The translations under genes and the position numbers were made by a program. A DNA stretch of 10,849 bases from positions 1-10,849 of the forward strand of contig DUTQ01000154.1 in NCBI GenBank assembly GCA_012841995.1. Direction: 5' to 3'. How positions within the stretch are numbered: position 1 is the first letter of the stretch; the number at the start of each line of letters is the position of its first letter. Source of the stretch: Thermoanaerobacterales bacterium. Its GTDB lineage: Bacteria; Bacillota; Thermosediminibacteria; Thermosediminibacterales; Tepidanaerobacteraceae. Below, piece after piece: positions 1 through 6,822 of the stretch. The notes under the pieces are model-generated. The model was not told where the DNA came from. It saw only the letters and a program-made list of their open reading frames with translations, and searched no databases.

Positions 1-44
1 ATGACATTATCATAGAATAACTACACAAAAGTCAGGAATATATC

Positions 45-73
45 TTGACTTTTTTTTATTTATATATTATATT
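45..73 (+). promoter_or_regulatory. Sigma-A promoter of the ytr-like operon
   Basis: A -35 box TTGACT (45-50) and a -10 box TATATT (68-73) are separated by exactly 17 bases, very close to the vegetative consensus. The expected transcription start is near base 80, directly at the edge of the palindromic operator at 80-104. The spacer is almost pure A/T. Nothing else in the first 110 bases looks like a gene. Confidence 0.7.
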
Positions 74-79
74 GAGCAT

Positions 80-104
80 AGTGTATTAGTTCTAATAGTA
101 CACA
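80..104 (+). promoter_or_regulatory. YtrA-type operator, AGTGTA-N13-TACACA
   Basis: AGTGTA (80-85) and TACACA (99-104) form an inverted repeat with a 13-base spacer. Symmetry extends inward through TTA/TAG-like bases. From memory, the operator reported for Bacillus subtilis YtrA is AGTGTA, 13 bases, TACACT, so this copy differs in one outer base. It lies on the predicted transcription start of a gene encoding a YtrA-subfamily GntR protein, which implies negative autoregulation of the whole operon. Binding itself is inferred. Confidence 0.65.
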
Positions 105-126
105 TAGTACGCTTGGAGGTGATTGT

Positions 127-516
127 TTGCTAAACATTGATACTGCAAGTAGCACCCCTATATATGAACAAATTGTTGACGGAGTAAAAGAAGGAATTTT
201 AAAGGGCATAATAGAGCCCGGAGAAAAAATACCGTCAGTTAGGGAGCTTGCAAAGATGCTGACCTTAAATCCTAATACAGTACAAAAGGCTTATCGAGAG
301 CTAGAAAGGCAAAGGATAACAGTAACTGTTAGTGGTAAAGGAACTTTTATTTCTCAAGAATATAAGCCGAGAAAGGATGAAGAAAAGCTCATGAAACTAA
401 AGGATTTATTTAAAAAAGGTATTATTGAAGCATATTATATGGGTTTGAATAAGGATGATATTAATGAAATAATTAACAGTTTAATGGATGAAATTGAGGG
501 GGGTGGATGGGAGTGA
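127..516 (+). CDS. ytrA: GntR-family transcriptional repressor, YtrA subfamily
   Basis: A 129-residue cytoplasmic DNA-binding regulator. An N-terminal GntR winged helix covers about residues 9-75, with the recognition region SVRELAKMLTLNPNTVQKAY (37-56) and the wing ending in SGKGTFI. The remaining ~55 residues are a short helical tail, as in the YtrA subfamily, which lacks the large effector domain of FadR or HutC types and dimerises through the tail. The start is TTG at 127: GGAGG at 115-119 lies 7 bases upstream and no in-frame ATG or GTG precedes it. The stop overlaps the start of the ATPase gene by 10 bases, so translation is probably coupled. YtrA-type repressors usually control the ABC transporter genes beside them and often respond to cell-envelope-active antibiotics. 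The inducer here is unknown. The symbol indicates family resemblance rather than proven orthology. Confidence 0.9.
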   Translation: MLNIDTASSTPIYEQIVDGVKEGILKGIIEPGEKIPSVRELAKMLTLNPNTVQKAYRELERQRITVTVSGKGTFISQEYKPRKDEEKLMKLKDLFKKGIIEAYYMGLNKDDINEIINSLMDEIEGGGWE

Positions 517-1412
517 TTAGGGCTAAAAATATCGATAAATTTTTAGGTGGAGTTAAAATATTAGATAATGTAAACCTAAACGTAAAACAAGGTTCTATTT
601 ATGGTCTTATCGGACCAAATGCAGCAGGGAAAACCACTTTAATTAAAACTCTGGTGGATATTTATAAGCCTGATGCCGGTGAAGTATTGATTGATAAGGA
701 ACCTATTTCAGATAATAAGAGAATAAAATCTAGACTTGGGTATGTATCGGATTTTCAATATCTTTACCCTACTTTTAAGGTAAAGGAGATAGTTGAGTTT
801 TATAAGGGAGCTTATCTGTTATGGAATGATGAAAGATACAGCCAGCTGAAAAAGCTGTTTAAGTTAGATGAAAATAAAAAAATTAAATATCTGTCTAAAG
901 GTATGAAAACTCAACTTGCAATACTTTTGAACTTATCTATTATGCCAAATGTGCTTATACTAGATGAACCTACATCGGGTTTAGACCCTGTTATTAAAAA
1001 AAAGGTTTTAAATTTAATAGTTGATGAAGTGAGCACAAATGAAACCACGGTTTTGATTTCTAGTCACAATCTAGGTGAACTGGAACAAATTTGTGACCAC
1101 ATAGGCATTATCCATGAAGGCAGGGTTTTGTTGGAGGAAAGTGTTGATAATTTAAAGAGCAGTGTGAGAAAAATCCAAGTGGCCTTTAAGGTTGAGATTC
1201 CGGAAGAGATAAAGTCAAATGAACATATTTTGAAAATAGAAAGTGTAGGCAAGATACATCAGATAATAGTTCGGGACAATTTAGATGATGTAATCGAAAA
1301 CATCAAAAAATATAATCCTATTTTGCTTGAAACCATTGATATGTCATTAGAGGAAATATTTATACATAAGATGGGAGGGGAAGGTTATGTGTTTGAAGAT
1401 ATTGCCCTTTAA
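507..1412 (+). CDS. ABC transporter ATP-binding protein (YtrB-like)
   Basis: A 301-residue ATPase that would power the adjacent ABC-2 permease from the cytoplasmic face. Visible motifs: Walker A GPNAAGKTT at 36-44, Q-loop Gln84, signature LSKGM at 129-133 (a variant of LSGGQ common in this ABC-2 subgroup), Walker B VLILDEPTSGLD at 149-160 and H-loop His187. Residues after about 220 form the C-terminal extension typical of these ATPases. The ATG at 507 follows a G-rich ribosome-binding site at 496-503 and lies inside the end of the repressor gene. A GTG at 513 is a less likely alternative. The end overlaps the permease gene by 26 bases. Substrate cannot be read from the sequence; relatives act in peptide-antibiotic resistance or envelope maintenance. 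Confidence 0.92.
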   Translation: MGVIRAKNIDKFLGGVKILDNVNLNVKQGSIYGLIGPNAAGKTTLIKTLVDIYKPDAGEVLIDKEPISDNKRIKSRLGYVSDFQYLYPTFKVKEIVEFYKGAYLLWNDERYSQLKKLFKLDENKKIKYLSKGMKTQLAILLNLSIMPNVLILDEPTSGLDPVIKKKVLNLIVDEVSTNETTVLISSHNLGELEQICDHIGIIHEGRVLLEESVDNLKSSVRKIQVAFKVEIPEEIKSNEHILKIESVGKIHQIIVRDNLDDVIENIKKYNPILLETIDMSLEEIFIHKMGGEGYVFEDIAL

Positions 1413-2484
1413 TAAGACATTACTTAAAAAAGATCGGAAAATGACTAAGTGGGTAGCTTGGCTTGTGGCAATTGTTTTGTTTTTCGCCGTGACATTAGGT
1501 GTGATAAATACTTACAATAATTATCAGCGGACATTAAAAGAAACAGAAGAACACCCGGAGCATTATAGAAAGCGTGTTGTAGATATAGATGAAGACAGGG
1601 AATACTATGAAGATTTTGATGCAGAAGGATACAAGACTTCATTAATAGATGCTCTTGATGACGGATTTAAGCGATTAAGCGGCAAAGAAGTAATTTTAAT
1701 AGTTTTTGTCCCTATTGCAGTTGCGACTTTATTATTTGGTGAGGAAAAGAGGAGAAAGACCTTTGAAGTGCTTTCAACTATGCCATTTACCAGGTTTGAG
1801 ATATTTTTTAACAAGGTGATAATAGCTTTTGTGAATGTTTTTGTGCCTTTTTTAATAAATGCTTTAATAATGATAGTAGCACTAGGGTTTTCCAAAGGCT
1901 TAAGGGAATTTTATTCAACAGGTTTAGTAATGTATTGGCTCGGGGCACATTCCTTTAGATTATTTGTAATGCTGAGTTTTTCACTACTTTTTGCAACTTT
2001 AACAGGCACCTCTATATCTCAAGCGGTTTTAACTCTGATTTTTTTCATATTTCCTATTGGTTTTACCTTACTTTTAGGTATGAATATGTCGGTATGGGGA
2101 TATGGCGTTTATGTGATAGAGGAATTTTTAGATAAATTCGGATCCTATACTTTACCAGCTGTATTAGATAGGATGGAGTATATACCAATAGCCTATCATA
2201 TTATATGTGGAATAATTATGCTCATAGGTGCTAAATTATTGTTTGATAGAAACAAATTGGAAAGAAGTGGGGAGACACTGGAATTTGAATCTATTGAAAC
2301 GTTTTTTAAGGTGGGAGTAGCGGTGTGCACTTCTCTGTTGACAGGAGTTTTGTTTACAGGTTTTGGAGAAGGAATTATGTATTCATCTGGCAATACATAT
2401 ACAATATTAGGATATATTATAGGGATAGCATTAGGCTGGCTTGCGGCAAGTTATAGTATAAAACTCAATCGAAGTAAGGCTTAA
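1387..2484 (+). CDS. ABC-2 type transporter permease (YtrC/D-like)
   Basis: A 365-residue polytopic membrane protein with about eight hydrophobic segments, roughly at residues 21-41, 100-117, 143-167, 189-206, 211-231, 265-285, 307-326 and 338-357. Segments one and two are separated by a charged, acidic loop of about 58 residues that should lie outside the cell. The stretch FGEEKRRKTFEVLSTMPFTR (117-136) is the cytoplasmic coupling region typical of ABC-2 permeases. The ATG at 1387 is preceded by GGGAGGGG at 1373-1380 and lies 26 bases inside the ATPase gene. It is the last gene of the operon, since a strong terminator follows. Only one permease is encoded, so the complex is probably two ATPases plus a permease homodimer. 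The exported substrate is unknown. Confidence 0.88.
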   Translation: MCLKILPFNKTLLKKDRKMTKWVAWLVAIVLFFAVTLGVINTYNNYQRTLKETEEHPEHYRKRVVDIDEDREYYEDFDAEGYKTSLIDALDDGFKRLSGKEVILIVFVPIAVATLLFGEEKRRKTFEVLSTMPFTRFEIFFNKVIIAFVNVFVPFLINALIMIVALGFSKGLREFYSTGLVMYWLGAHSFRLFVMLSFSLLFATLTGTSISQAVLTLIFFIFPIGFTLLLGMNMSVWGYGVYVIEEFLDKFGSYTLPAVLDRMEYIPIAYHIICGIIMLIGAKLLFDRNKLERSGETLEFESIETFFKVGVAVCTSLLTGVLFTGFGEGIMYSSGNTYTILGYIIGIALGWLAASYSIKLNRSKA

Positions 2485-2487
2485 ATA

Positions 2488-2527
2488 AAACCGCCCTTTT
2501 TAGCAAAAACGAAAGGGCGGTTTTTTT
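2488..2527 (+). terminator. Intrinsic terminator of the ABC transporter operon
   Basis: The arms AAACCGCCCTTT (2488-2499) and AAAGGGCGGTTT (2512-2523) pair perfectly over 12 bases with a 12-base loop. A run of seven T follows (2521-2527). It begins four bases after the permease stop codon. The A-run before the stem means it may also work on the opposite strand. Confidence 0.93.
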
Positions 2528-2622
2528 ATGTTACTTTTTTGTAACCAATTCGTCCAAAAATTAGTATAGAATATAGTTAAGATAAAAAGTAAGGATAAAA
2601 AAATCAGAAAGGATGAGCTTAT

Positions 2623-3870
2623 GTGTTGAAAAGATTTGCGTTGACTGCATTTATTTTAGCCTTTATGTTAATTTATTCATTGCCATTAGGGCCGGCTCTA
2701 GCAGATGTTAACCAAATGGCAGAGCATTATATTGTATACCCTTTTATGGCTATTGGAATGGACGTAAAAACTCTTGAAGCAAGTCAAGGAAAAGGTGAAT
2801 ATCAGTATAGCAAAAGCGCTGAAGAAAAGTCTTTGTCAGGCATTGTTTACGAGCTTGATTGGTCAGAGCTGTTAGGGGTAAAGGGTCAATTAGATACTGA
2901 ATATGCAGTATCAAAGGTTGAGGGTGAAAATATAATAAATCAGATTACCATTAGGTTCCCAGATAAGGCTGATAGGGAGCAGCTGATAGGGAATATTAGT
3001 GCAGTTTTGGGAACCCCCGCAGATGAGGGAAAAGTGGAAAAAGCGCCTTATGTATACTGCGCTAAATGGTATAAGGAAGGTATTTTATATGAGCTCCAGG
3101 ACTATGGAACATATATCAAAATGCATATAAACCATGCTAAATTTACTGATGGCAAAGAATACAATCTTCCGGAAGATATGTTTGTACTGGCAAAACAGAA
3201 AGCCGATATAAATGGTGACGGAAAAAAAGAATTTGTAAGCATCATAGGTAAAAGAAGATATGAAGATTCCATATATATGGAGAATATAAATATATTAGTT
3301 GAGCCCTTAAATGGAGAAAAAGGATATGCTATATCCCTTGGCGAATACGATGGTGGTTATTTACCCGGTATGGAGCTTTGGGACTTTACCGGTGACGAAA
3401 TCCCAGAGGTGATGGTTTCCATTCCCACCGGAGGCAGTGGGGGGATAACCGATTATTACATCTACTCATTAAAAGATAAACCGGAATTAATTTTTGATCC
3501 GGAGAAAGTCAGTGTTGAAATCGAAGGGGAATTTGTGGAAAACTATAAGGGCAAAATCCATGCAAGAGATCCCAAAGGTGCATTGGATATTATAGCAACG
3601 ATAGATCTTAAGGACAGGAAAGATGTTTATGATGAACTTGAAATTTATAAAGATGGTAAGTTAGTTAAGGATATGTATCATGAACTTATGCCATATCAAC
3701 TGTATGGCCTAATAAAAGCTGTAGATGTCGATAATGATGGTGTAATGGAACTTGAGGCCTATCAGAGCGTAAGAGGTTGCTGTAATGCCGATTTTGTAGC
3801 AAATATCATCACTTTTTGGAAATGGGAAAATGATGGATGGAACCTTCATAGGATAGCTGTGGAAAACTAG
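2623..3870 (+). CDS. Secreted protein with three Asp-rich VCBS/FG-GAP-like motifs, function unknown
   Basis: A 415-residue protein with a clear signal peptide: Lys3-Arg4, a hydrophobic core 5-20, and a signal peptidase I site GPALA|DV after residue 27. No lipobox and no further membrane segment are seen, so it should be released or wall-associated. Residues 30-185 match no family I can name. The second half carries three Asp-rich motifs, each followed by a beta-strand-like stretch: DINGDGKKE (195-203), DFTGDEIPE (254-262) and DVDNDGVME (368-376). This pattern is typical of calcium-binding FG-GAP/VCBS-type repeats, although the middle copy lacks the full DxDxDG. A Cys pair is at 386-387. The start is taken as GTG at 2623, after the AGAAAGGATG ribosome-binding site. 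It follows a terminator, so it should have its own promoter, which I could not place with confidence. It appears monocistronic. Confidence 0.8.
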   Translation: MLKRFALTAFILAFMLIYSLPLGPALADVNQMAEHYIVYPFMAIGMDVKTLEASQGKGEYQYSKSAEEKSLSGIVYELDWSELLGVKGQLDTEYAVSKVEGENIINQITIRFPDKADREQLIGNISAVLGTPADEGKVEKAPYVYCAKWYKEGILYELQDYGTYIKMHINHAKFTDGKEYNLPEDMFVLAKQKADINGDGKKEFVSIIGKRRYEDSIYMENINILVEPLNGEKGYAISLGEYDGGYLPGMELWDFTGDEIPEVMVSIPTGGSGGITDYYIYSLKDKPELIFDPEKVSVEIEGEFVENYKGKIHARDPKGALDIIATIDLKDRKDVYDELEIYKDGKLVKDMYHELMPYQLYGLIKAVDVDNDGVMELEAYQSVRGCCNADFVANIITFWKWENDGWNLHRIAVEN

Positions 3871-3887
3871 ATTAGTGAATTATAGTG

Positions 3888-3992
3888 ATGATATATGTTA
3901 TGATAGATAGGGACCGAATAATCGGTTCAGGTAAAATGACTGAAATGCTTAATGATTACAGCGCGGCATTGGCAAAAAAAAACCGTTATTAG
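3888..3992 (+). CDS. Possible 34-codon mini-ORF or gene remnant in the gap before the DUF364 gene
   Basis: An open frame of 34 codons starts at ATG 3888 and ends at TAG 3990-3992. The predicted peptide ends with MTEMLNDYSAALAKKNRY, which reads like a helical, soluble protein segment. There is no convincing ribosome-binding site before ATG 3888 or the inner ATG at 3936. A small hairpin, ACCGA (3913-3917) with TCGGT (3922-3926), lies inside it. It could be a small protein, the decayed tail of a lost gene, or chance. I recognise no family. The rest of the 3871-4024 gap holds only the ribosome-binding site of the next gene. Confidence 0.25.
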   Translation: MIYVMIDRDRIIGSGKMTEMLNDYSAALAKKNRY

Positions 3993-4024
3993 CGGGCAAA
4001 TACTTATAAGGAGGCAGCTTTAGG

Positions 4025-4771
4025 ATGGTTTTAGATTCTTTGATAGACAGTGTAAGCAAGAAGGCAGCGTTAAGAATAGTTGAGGATGTTCGCATCGGCC
4101 TTGGGTATACTGCAGTTCTTTTAGATAATGGCAGCTGTGGCCTTGCTTATACCTTTCGAAACCAACTTGGCGGATGTTGCTGTGTGCTAAAAGATGCAGG
4201 ACATATGAAAGGCATGAAGTGTGATGATGTGATACGATGGGCAAAAGATGCAAATCTTGCAAAATCTGCCGTTGGATTAGCAACGATAAATGCCTTGCTC
4301 CAGGAAGATATAAAAGATTATAGATGTGATAACATCTTTGATAATTTACAGGTAAAGCCTGAAGATACTTTGGGAGTTGTGGGGGACTTTGGGCCTTTTT
4401 TGAGAGATATTAGAAAACAGGTAAAAGATATGTATGTTTTCGAAAAAAAAGTACAAGAGGTGCAGGGCTATTTGTACCCGGAAGAATCAATGGATACATA
4501 TCTACCCAATTGTGATATTGTAATTATTACTTCAACTTCAATTATAAACAAAACATTTGATAACATAATTAAAAAATGCCAAAATGCACGAGAAATAATA
4601 ATGCTTGGCCCTTCAACACCCCTGGCGCCGGCAGTATTTAGAAAATATAAAGTTACAGTACTTGCGGGAATTATTGTGTGTGAAGCTGAAAAAGTATTAG
4701 ATGTTGTAAGTCAAGGGGGAGGCACCCGTAGCTTGGGTAATTCAGTTAAACAAATGTATATTAACATTTAG
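4025..4771 (+). CDS. DUF4213/DUF364 domain protein (putative heavy-metal chelation family)
   Basis: A 248-residue soluble protein. The N-terminal part, about residues 1-95, fits DUF4213: the segment VRIGLGYTAVLL (22-33) is characteristic. The C-terminal part, about 110-245, fits the Rossmann-like DUF364 domain, with GVVGDFGPF (117-125), DIVIITSTSIINKTFDNII (164-182) and the GPSTPLAP loop (195-202). Members have been labelled putative heavy-metal chelation proteins, but I know of no proven reaction. Unusually, three consecutive cysteines lie at 51-53, with others at 38, 66, 101, 163, 185 and 219. The ATG at 4025 is set by AAGGAGGC at 4008-4015, nine bases upstream. The gene ends 70 bases before the sigma-54 regulator, with no terminator between, so the two may be cotranscribed. 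A metal- or sulfur-related role beside the cysteine genes is inference only. Confidence 0.82.
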   Translation: MVLDSLIDSVSKKAALRIVEDVRIGLGYTAVLLDNGSCGLAYTFRNQLGGCCCVLKDAGHMKGMKCDDVIRWAKDANLAKSAVGLATINALLQEDIKDYRCDNIFDNLQVKPEDTLGVVGDFGPFLRDIRKQVKDMYVFEKKVQEVQGYLYPEESMDTYLPNCDIVIITSTSIINKTFDNIIKKCQNAREIIMLGPSTPLAPAVFRKYKVTVLAGIIVCEAEKVLDVVSQGGGTRSLGNSVKQMYINI

Positions 4772-4841
4772 GGTTGATTCATTATTTGGGAAAGCGAATT
4801 TTATCAAAAGAAATGTGTGATAAATAGGTGGGTGAAGGACT

Positions 4842-6605
4842 TTGTCTTATCTTAGACTTATAAAAGACAAGGCACAGGAGATTTCAAAAGATGTGTGCTC
4901 TGCTTTAGATGTGGATGTGACCATTACTGATGAAAATTTGGTAAGAATTTGTGGCACAGGCAGCTTTTCTTCTATGATAAACAAATATAGCCCTGAAAAC
5001 TCCATTTTTGCTCAAGTGCTAAACGAGAAAAAGCCTCTTACGGTAAAGGCACGAGAGAGGGATCCTATTTGTAGGACATGTTCTAATTATGATAAATGTG
5101 ATGAAATAAGTAATATGGCTTATCCCATAATAGTAGATGATAAGGTAATGGGTATTGTCAGCTTTGCTGCTTTTAATAAAAAGCAATTAGATCTCATGCA
5201 GAAAAAGTGGAAACAATACTTTAAACTACTTGAGAGAATAGCTACTATATTAGAAAAAGAGATCATCAACATAAAGATGGCTAATACCCTTATAATCCAG
5301 AAAGCGGAAATAAATGAACTGATAAATTCCATAGACAGAGGTATTTTAATTGCCGATATATCAAATAAAATAACCCATATAAATTCTAAAGCACTTGAAA
5401 TGCTCCGCCTTGACCTGGCCAAGGATAAAATAATTGGTAAAAGGGTAAATAAAATTATTAAAGGTATTAAGATAGGTAAAGCCGAAGAACGGCAAGTTAT
5501 CGATGTGTGGGAAATTAATGGCTATAAAGCGAGATTTTTATATAGGATAACTGAGGTTTCTTTAGAGGGACTAAAGTTGTCTACACTTATAGATTTCATG
5601 AGCTTAACTGAAATTATTAACACAGCAATGCATTATACTGCAAATGAAGGGATTACATTCTCACATATCATAGGAAACAGCTCATGTTTAAAAGAAACGA
5701 TAGAGCGGTCAAAGATTGTGGCAAAATCTGAATCAACAGTATTATTACAGGGGGAAAGCGGCACAGGAAAGGAACTTTTTGCAAGGGCCATACATAATGC
5801 AAGTTCTCGAAGAAATGGGCCGTTTATTGCTATAAATTGCTCAGCCATACCGGAAAACTTACTCGAATCCGAACTATTTGGATATGAACGCGGTGCCTTT
5901 ACAGGAGCTAGTGAAGGCGGTAAAATCGGAAAAATGGAACTGGCTAATAATGGCACATTATTTTTAGATGAGATAGGTGATTTGCCATTACATTTGCAGC
6001 CTAAGCTACTTCGAGCCCTACAGGGCCAGGAAATTACTCGCATTGGAGGCAAGACCGGCATAAAGATAAATATAAGGATTATATCGGCTACACATAAAGA
6101 CCTTTACAAACTGGTTAAATCAAGGCAATTTCGAGAAGACCTATACTACAGATTAAATGTCATTCCTCTTCTCATACCTCCGCTTAGAGAACGCGAAAAT
6201 GATGTGATAATTTTATCTGAATATATTTTGGAAAAGCTAAGTCATAAGATGGATATAAAGCAGAAAAAATTATCACGAGAAGTGGAAGACAAATTTTTAT
6301 CTTACTCTTGGCCCGGTAATGTTAGAGAGCTCGAGAATGTGTTAGAATATGCCGCAAACTTTTCAAAAACGCAAATGATTAAGCTTAATGATTTGCCTGA
6401 ATATATTTTAAGAGATGATAAAAAGCATCGAGGCGGCTTATTAGAAAACGGATTAACATTAGATGAGATGGTAAGGCAATATGAAAAGAATATATTGCAT
6501 AAATATATTGATTTTTATGGGGATACAGTTAAAAGTAAAAAAAAGATTGCCAAGAAATTGGGTATTGGCCTGACAACACTGTATAGAAAATTAGGAGAAT
6601 CATGA
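4842..6605 (+). CDS. Sigma-54-dependent enhancer-binding regulator (Cys-rich sensor, PAS, AAA+, Fis)
   Basis: A 587-residue transcription activator of the NtrC type. Residues 1-140 form a GAF/PAS-like sensor holding C77-x2-C80-x5-C86, a possible metal or Fe-S site. A PAS-like domain follows at about 155-255. The AAA+ domain covers about 275-505, with Walker A GESGTGKE (304-311), the sigma-54-contacting loop GAFTGA (351-356) and Walker [11 protein letters not shown] (371-380). A Fis-type helix-turn-helix lies at about 562-585. There is no receiver domain, so it should respond to a ligand or redox state rather than a kinase. The start is TTG at 4842: an in-frame stop lies at 4833-4835, no earlier start exists, and the next ATG (residue 45) would cut the sensor. 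A G-rich site, AGGTGGG at 4826-4832, precedes it. The obvious target is the sigma-54 promoter at 6753-6769. Confidence 0.93.
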   Translation: MSYLRLIKDKAQEISKDVCSALDVDVTITDENLVRICGTGSFSSMINKYSPENSIFAQVLNEKKPLTVKARERDPICRTCSNYDKCDEISNMAYPIIVDDKVMGIVSFAAFNKKQLDLMQKKWKQYFKLLERIATILEKEIINIKMANTLIIQKAEINELINSIDRGILIADISNKITHINSKALEMLRLDLAKDKIIGKRVNKIIKGIKIGKAEERQVIDVWEINGYKARFLYRITEVSLEGLKLSTLIDFMSLTEIINTAMHYTANEGITFSHIIGNSSCLKETIERSKIVAKSESTVLLQGESGTGKELFARAIHNASSRRNGPFIAINCSAIPENLLESELFGYERGAFTGASEGGKIGKMELANNGTLFLDEIGDLPLHLQPKLLRALQGQEITRIGGKTGIKINIRIISATHKDLYKLVKSRQFREDLYYRLNVIPLLIPPLRERENDVIILSEYILEKLSHKMDIKQKKLSREVEDKFLSYSWPGNVRELENVLEYAANFSKTQMIKLNDLPEYILRDDKKHRGGLLENGLTLDEMVRQYEKNILHKYIDFYGDTVKSKKKIAKKLGIGLTTLYRKLGES

Positions 6606-6606
6606 A

Positions 6607-6649
6607 CTTTTCCCATAAATGAAAAATTATCTTTCATTTATGGGAAAAG
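6607..6649. repeat. 18-bp perfect inverted repeat (enhancer site or terminator)
   Basis: The arms CTTTTCCCATAAATGAAA (6607-6624) and its exact reverse complement (6632-6649) flank a 7-base loop, starting one base after the regulator's stop codon. As RNA this is a stable hairpin, but the following bases CCATGTTTTGAACC contain only four T, so it would be a weak intrinsic terminator. Its centre is about 127 bases upstream of the -24 element, the usual distance for an upstream activating site bound by an enhancer-binding protein. It could serve either role or both. The rest of the 6606-6752 gap shows nothing I can name. Confidence 0.6.
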
Positions 6650-6752
6650 CCATGTTTTGAACCATTGCCATTTACCTTAAAGCAAAACAATAGAATATCT
6701 TGAATCCCAGCCGGATCCGAGTCGCCTCACTATACAATATCTTTTACCCGAG

Positions 6753-6769
6753 TTGGTATGAATTTTGCA
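6753..6769 (+). promoter_or_regulatory. Sigma-54 (-24/-12) promoter of the cysteine desulfidase operon
   Basis: The sequence TTGGTATGAATTTTGCA has the invariant GG (6755-6756) and GC (6767-6768) separated by exactly ten bases. It matches the consensus YTGGCACGRNNNTTGCW at all but two specified positions. The predicted transcription start is near 6780, giving a leader of about 43 bases that contains the ribosome-binding site GGAGAGGAG (6807-6815). It lies directly between a sigma-54 activator gene and the genes it would control. Confidence 0.85.
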
Positions 6770-6822
6770 TTTATTTAACATTGGAGACTATTACTAATTT
6801 TACTTTGGAGAGGAGTAATTCC

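Noticed and set aside
2549..2577. Promoter TTCGTC-17-TATAGT for the secreted protein gene
   Set aside because: The -35 box is too poor; a promoter must exist nearby, but this placement is not supported.
3969..3986. Possible sigma-54 promoter TTGGCA... upstream of the DUF364 gene
   Set aside because: The base pair at the -12 position is CC rather than GC, so the invariant element is missing.
5633..6061. Open frames on the minus strand (this one of 142 codons, others at 1605-1895 and 7623-8084)
   Set aside because: They are antisense to clear, motif-bearing genes, have low-complexity composition and no ribosome-binding sites.
6606..6752. Riboswitch or T-box leader ahead of the cysteine desulfidase gene
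   Set aside because: No T-box sequence or SAM/cysteine-type aptamer motif is visible, and the region lies upstream of the predicted transcription start.
6700..6822. N-terminal extension of the cysteine desulfidase frame by 41 codons
   Set aside because: It covers the sigma-54 promoter and the ribosome-binding site, is not family-like, and ATG 6823 has an ideal upstream GGAGAGGAG.
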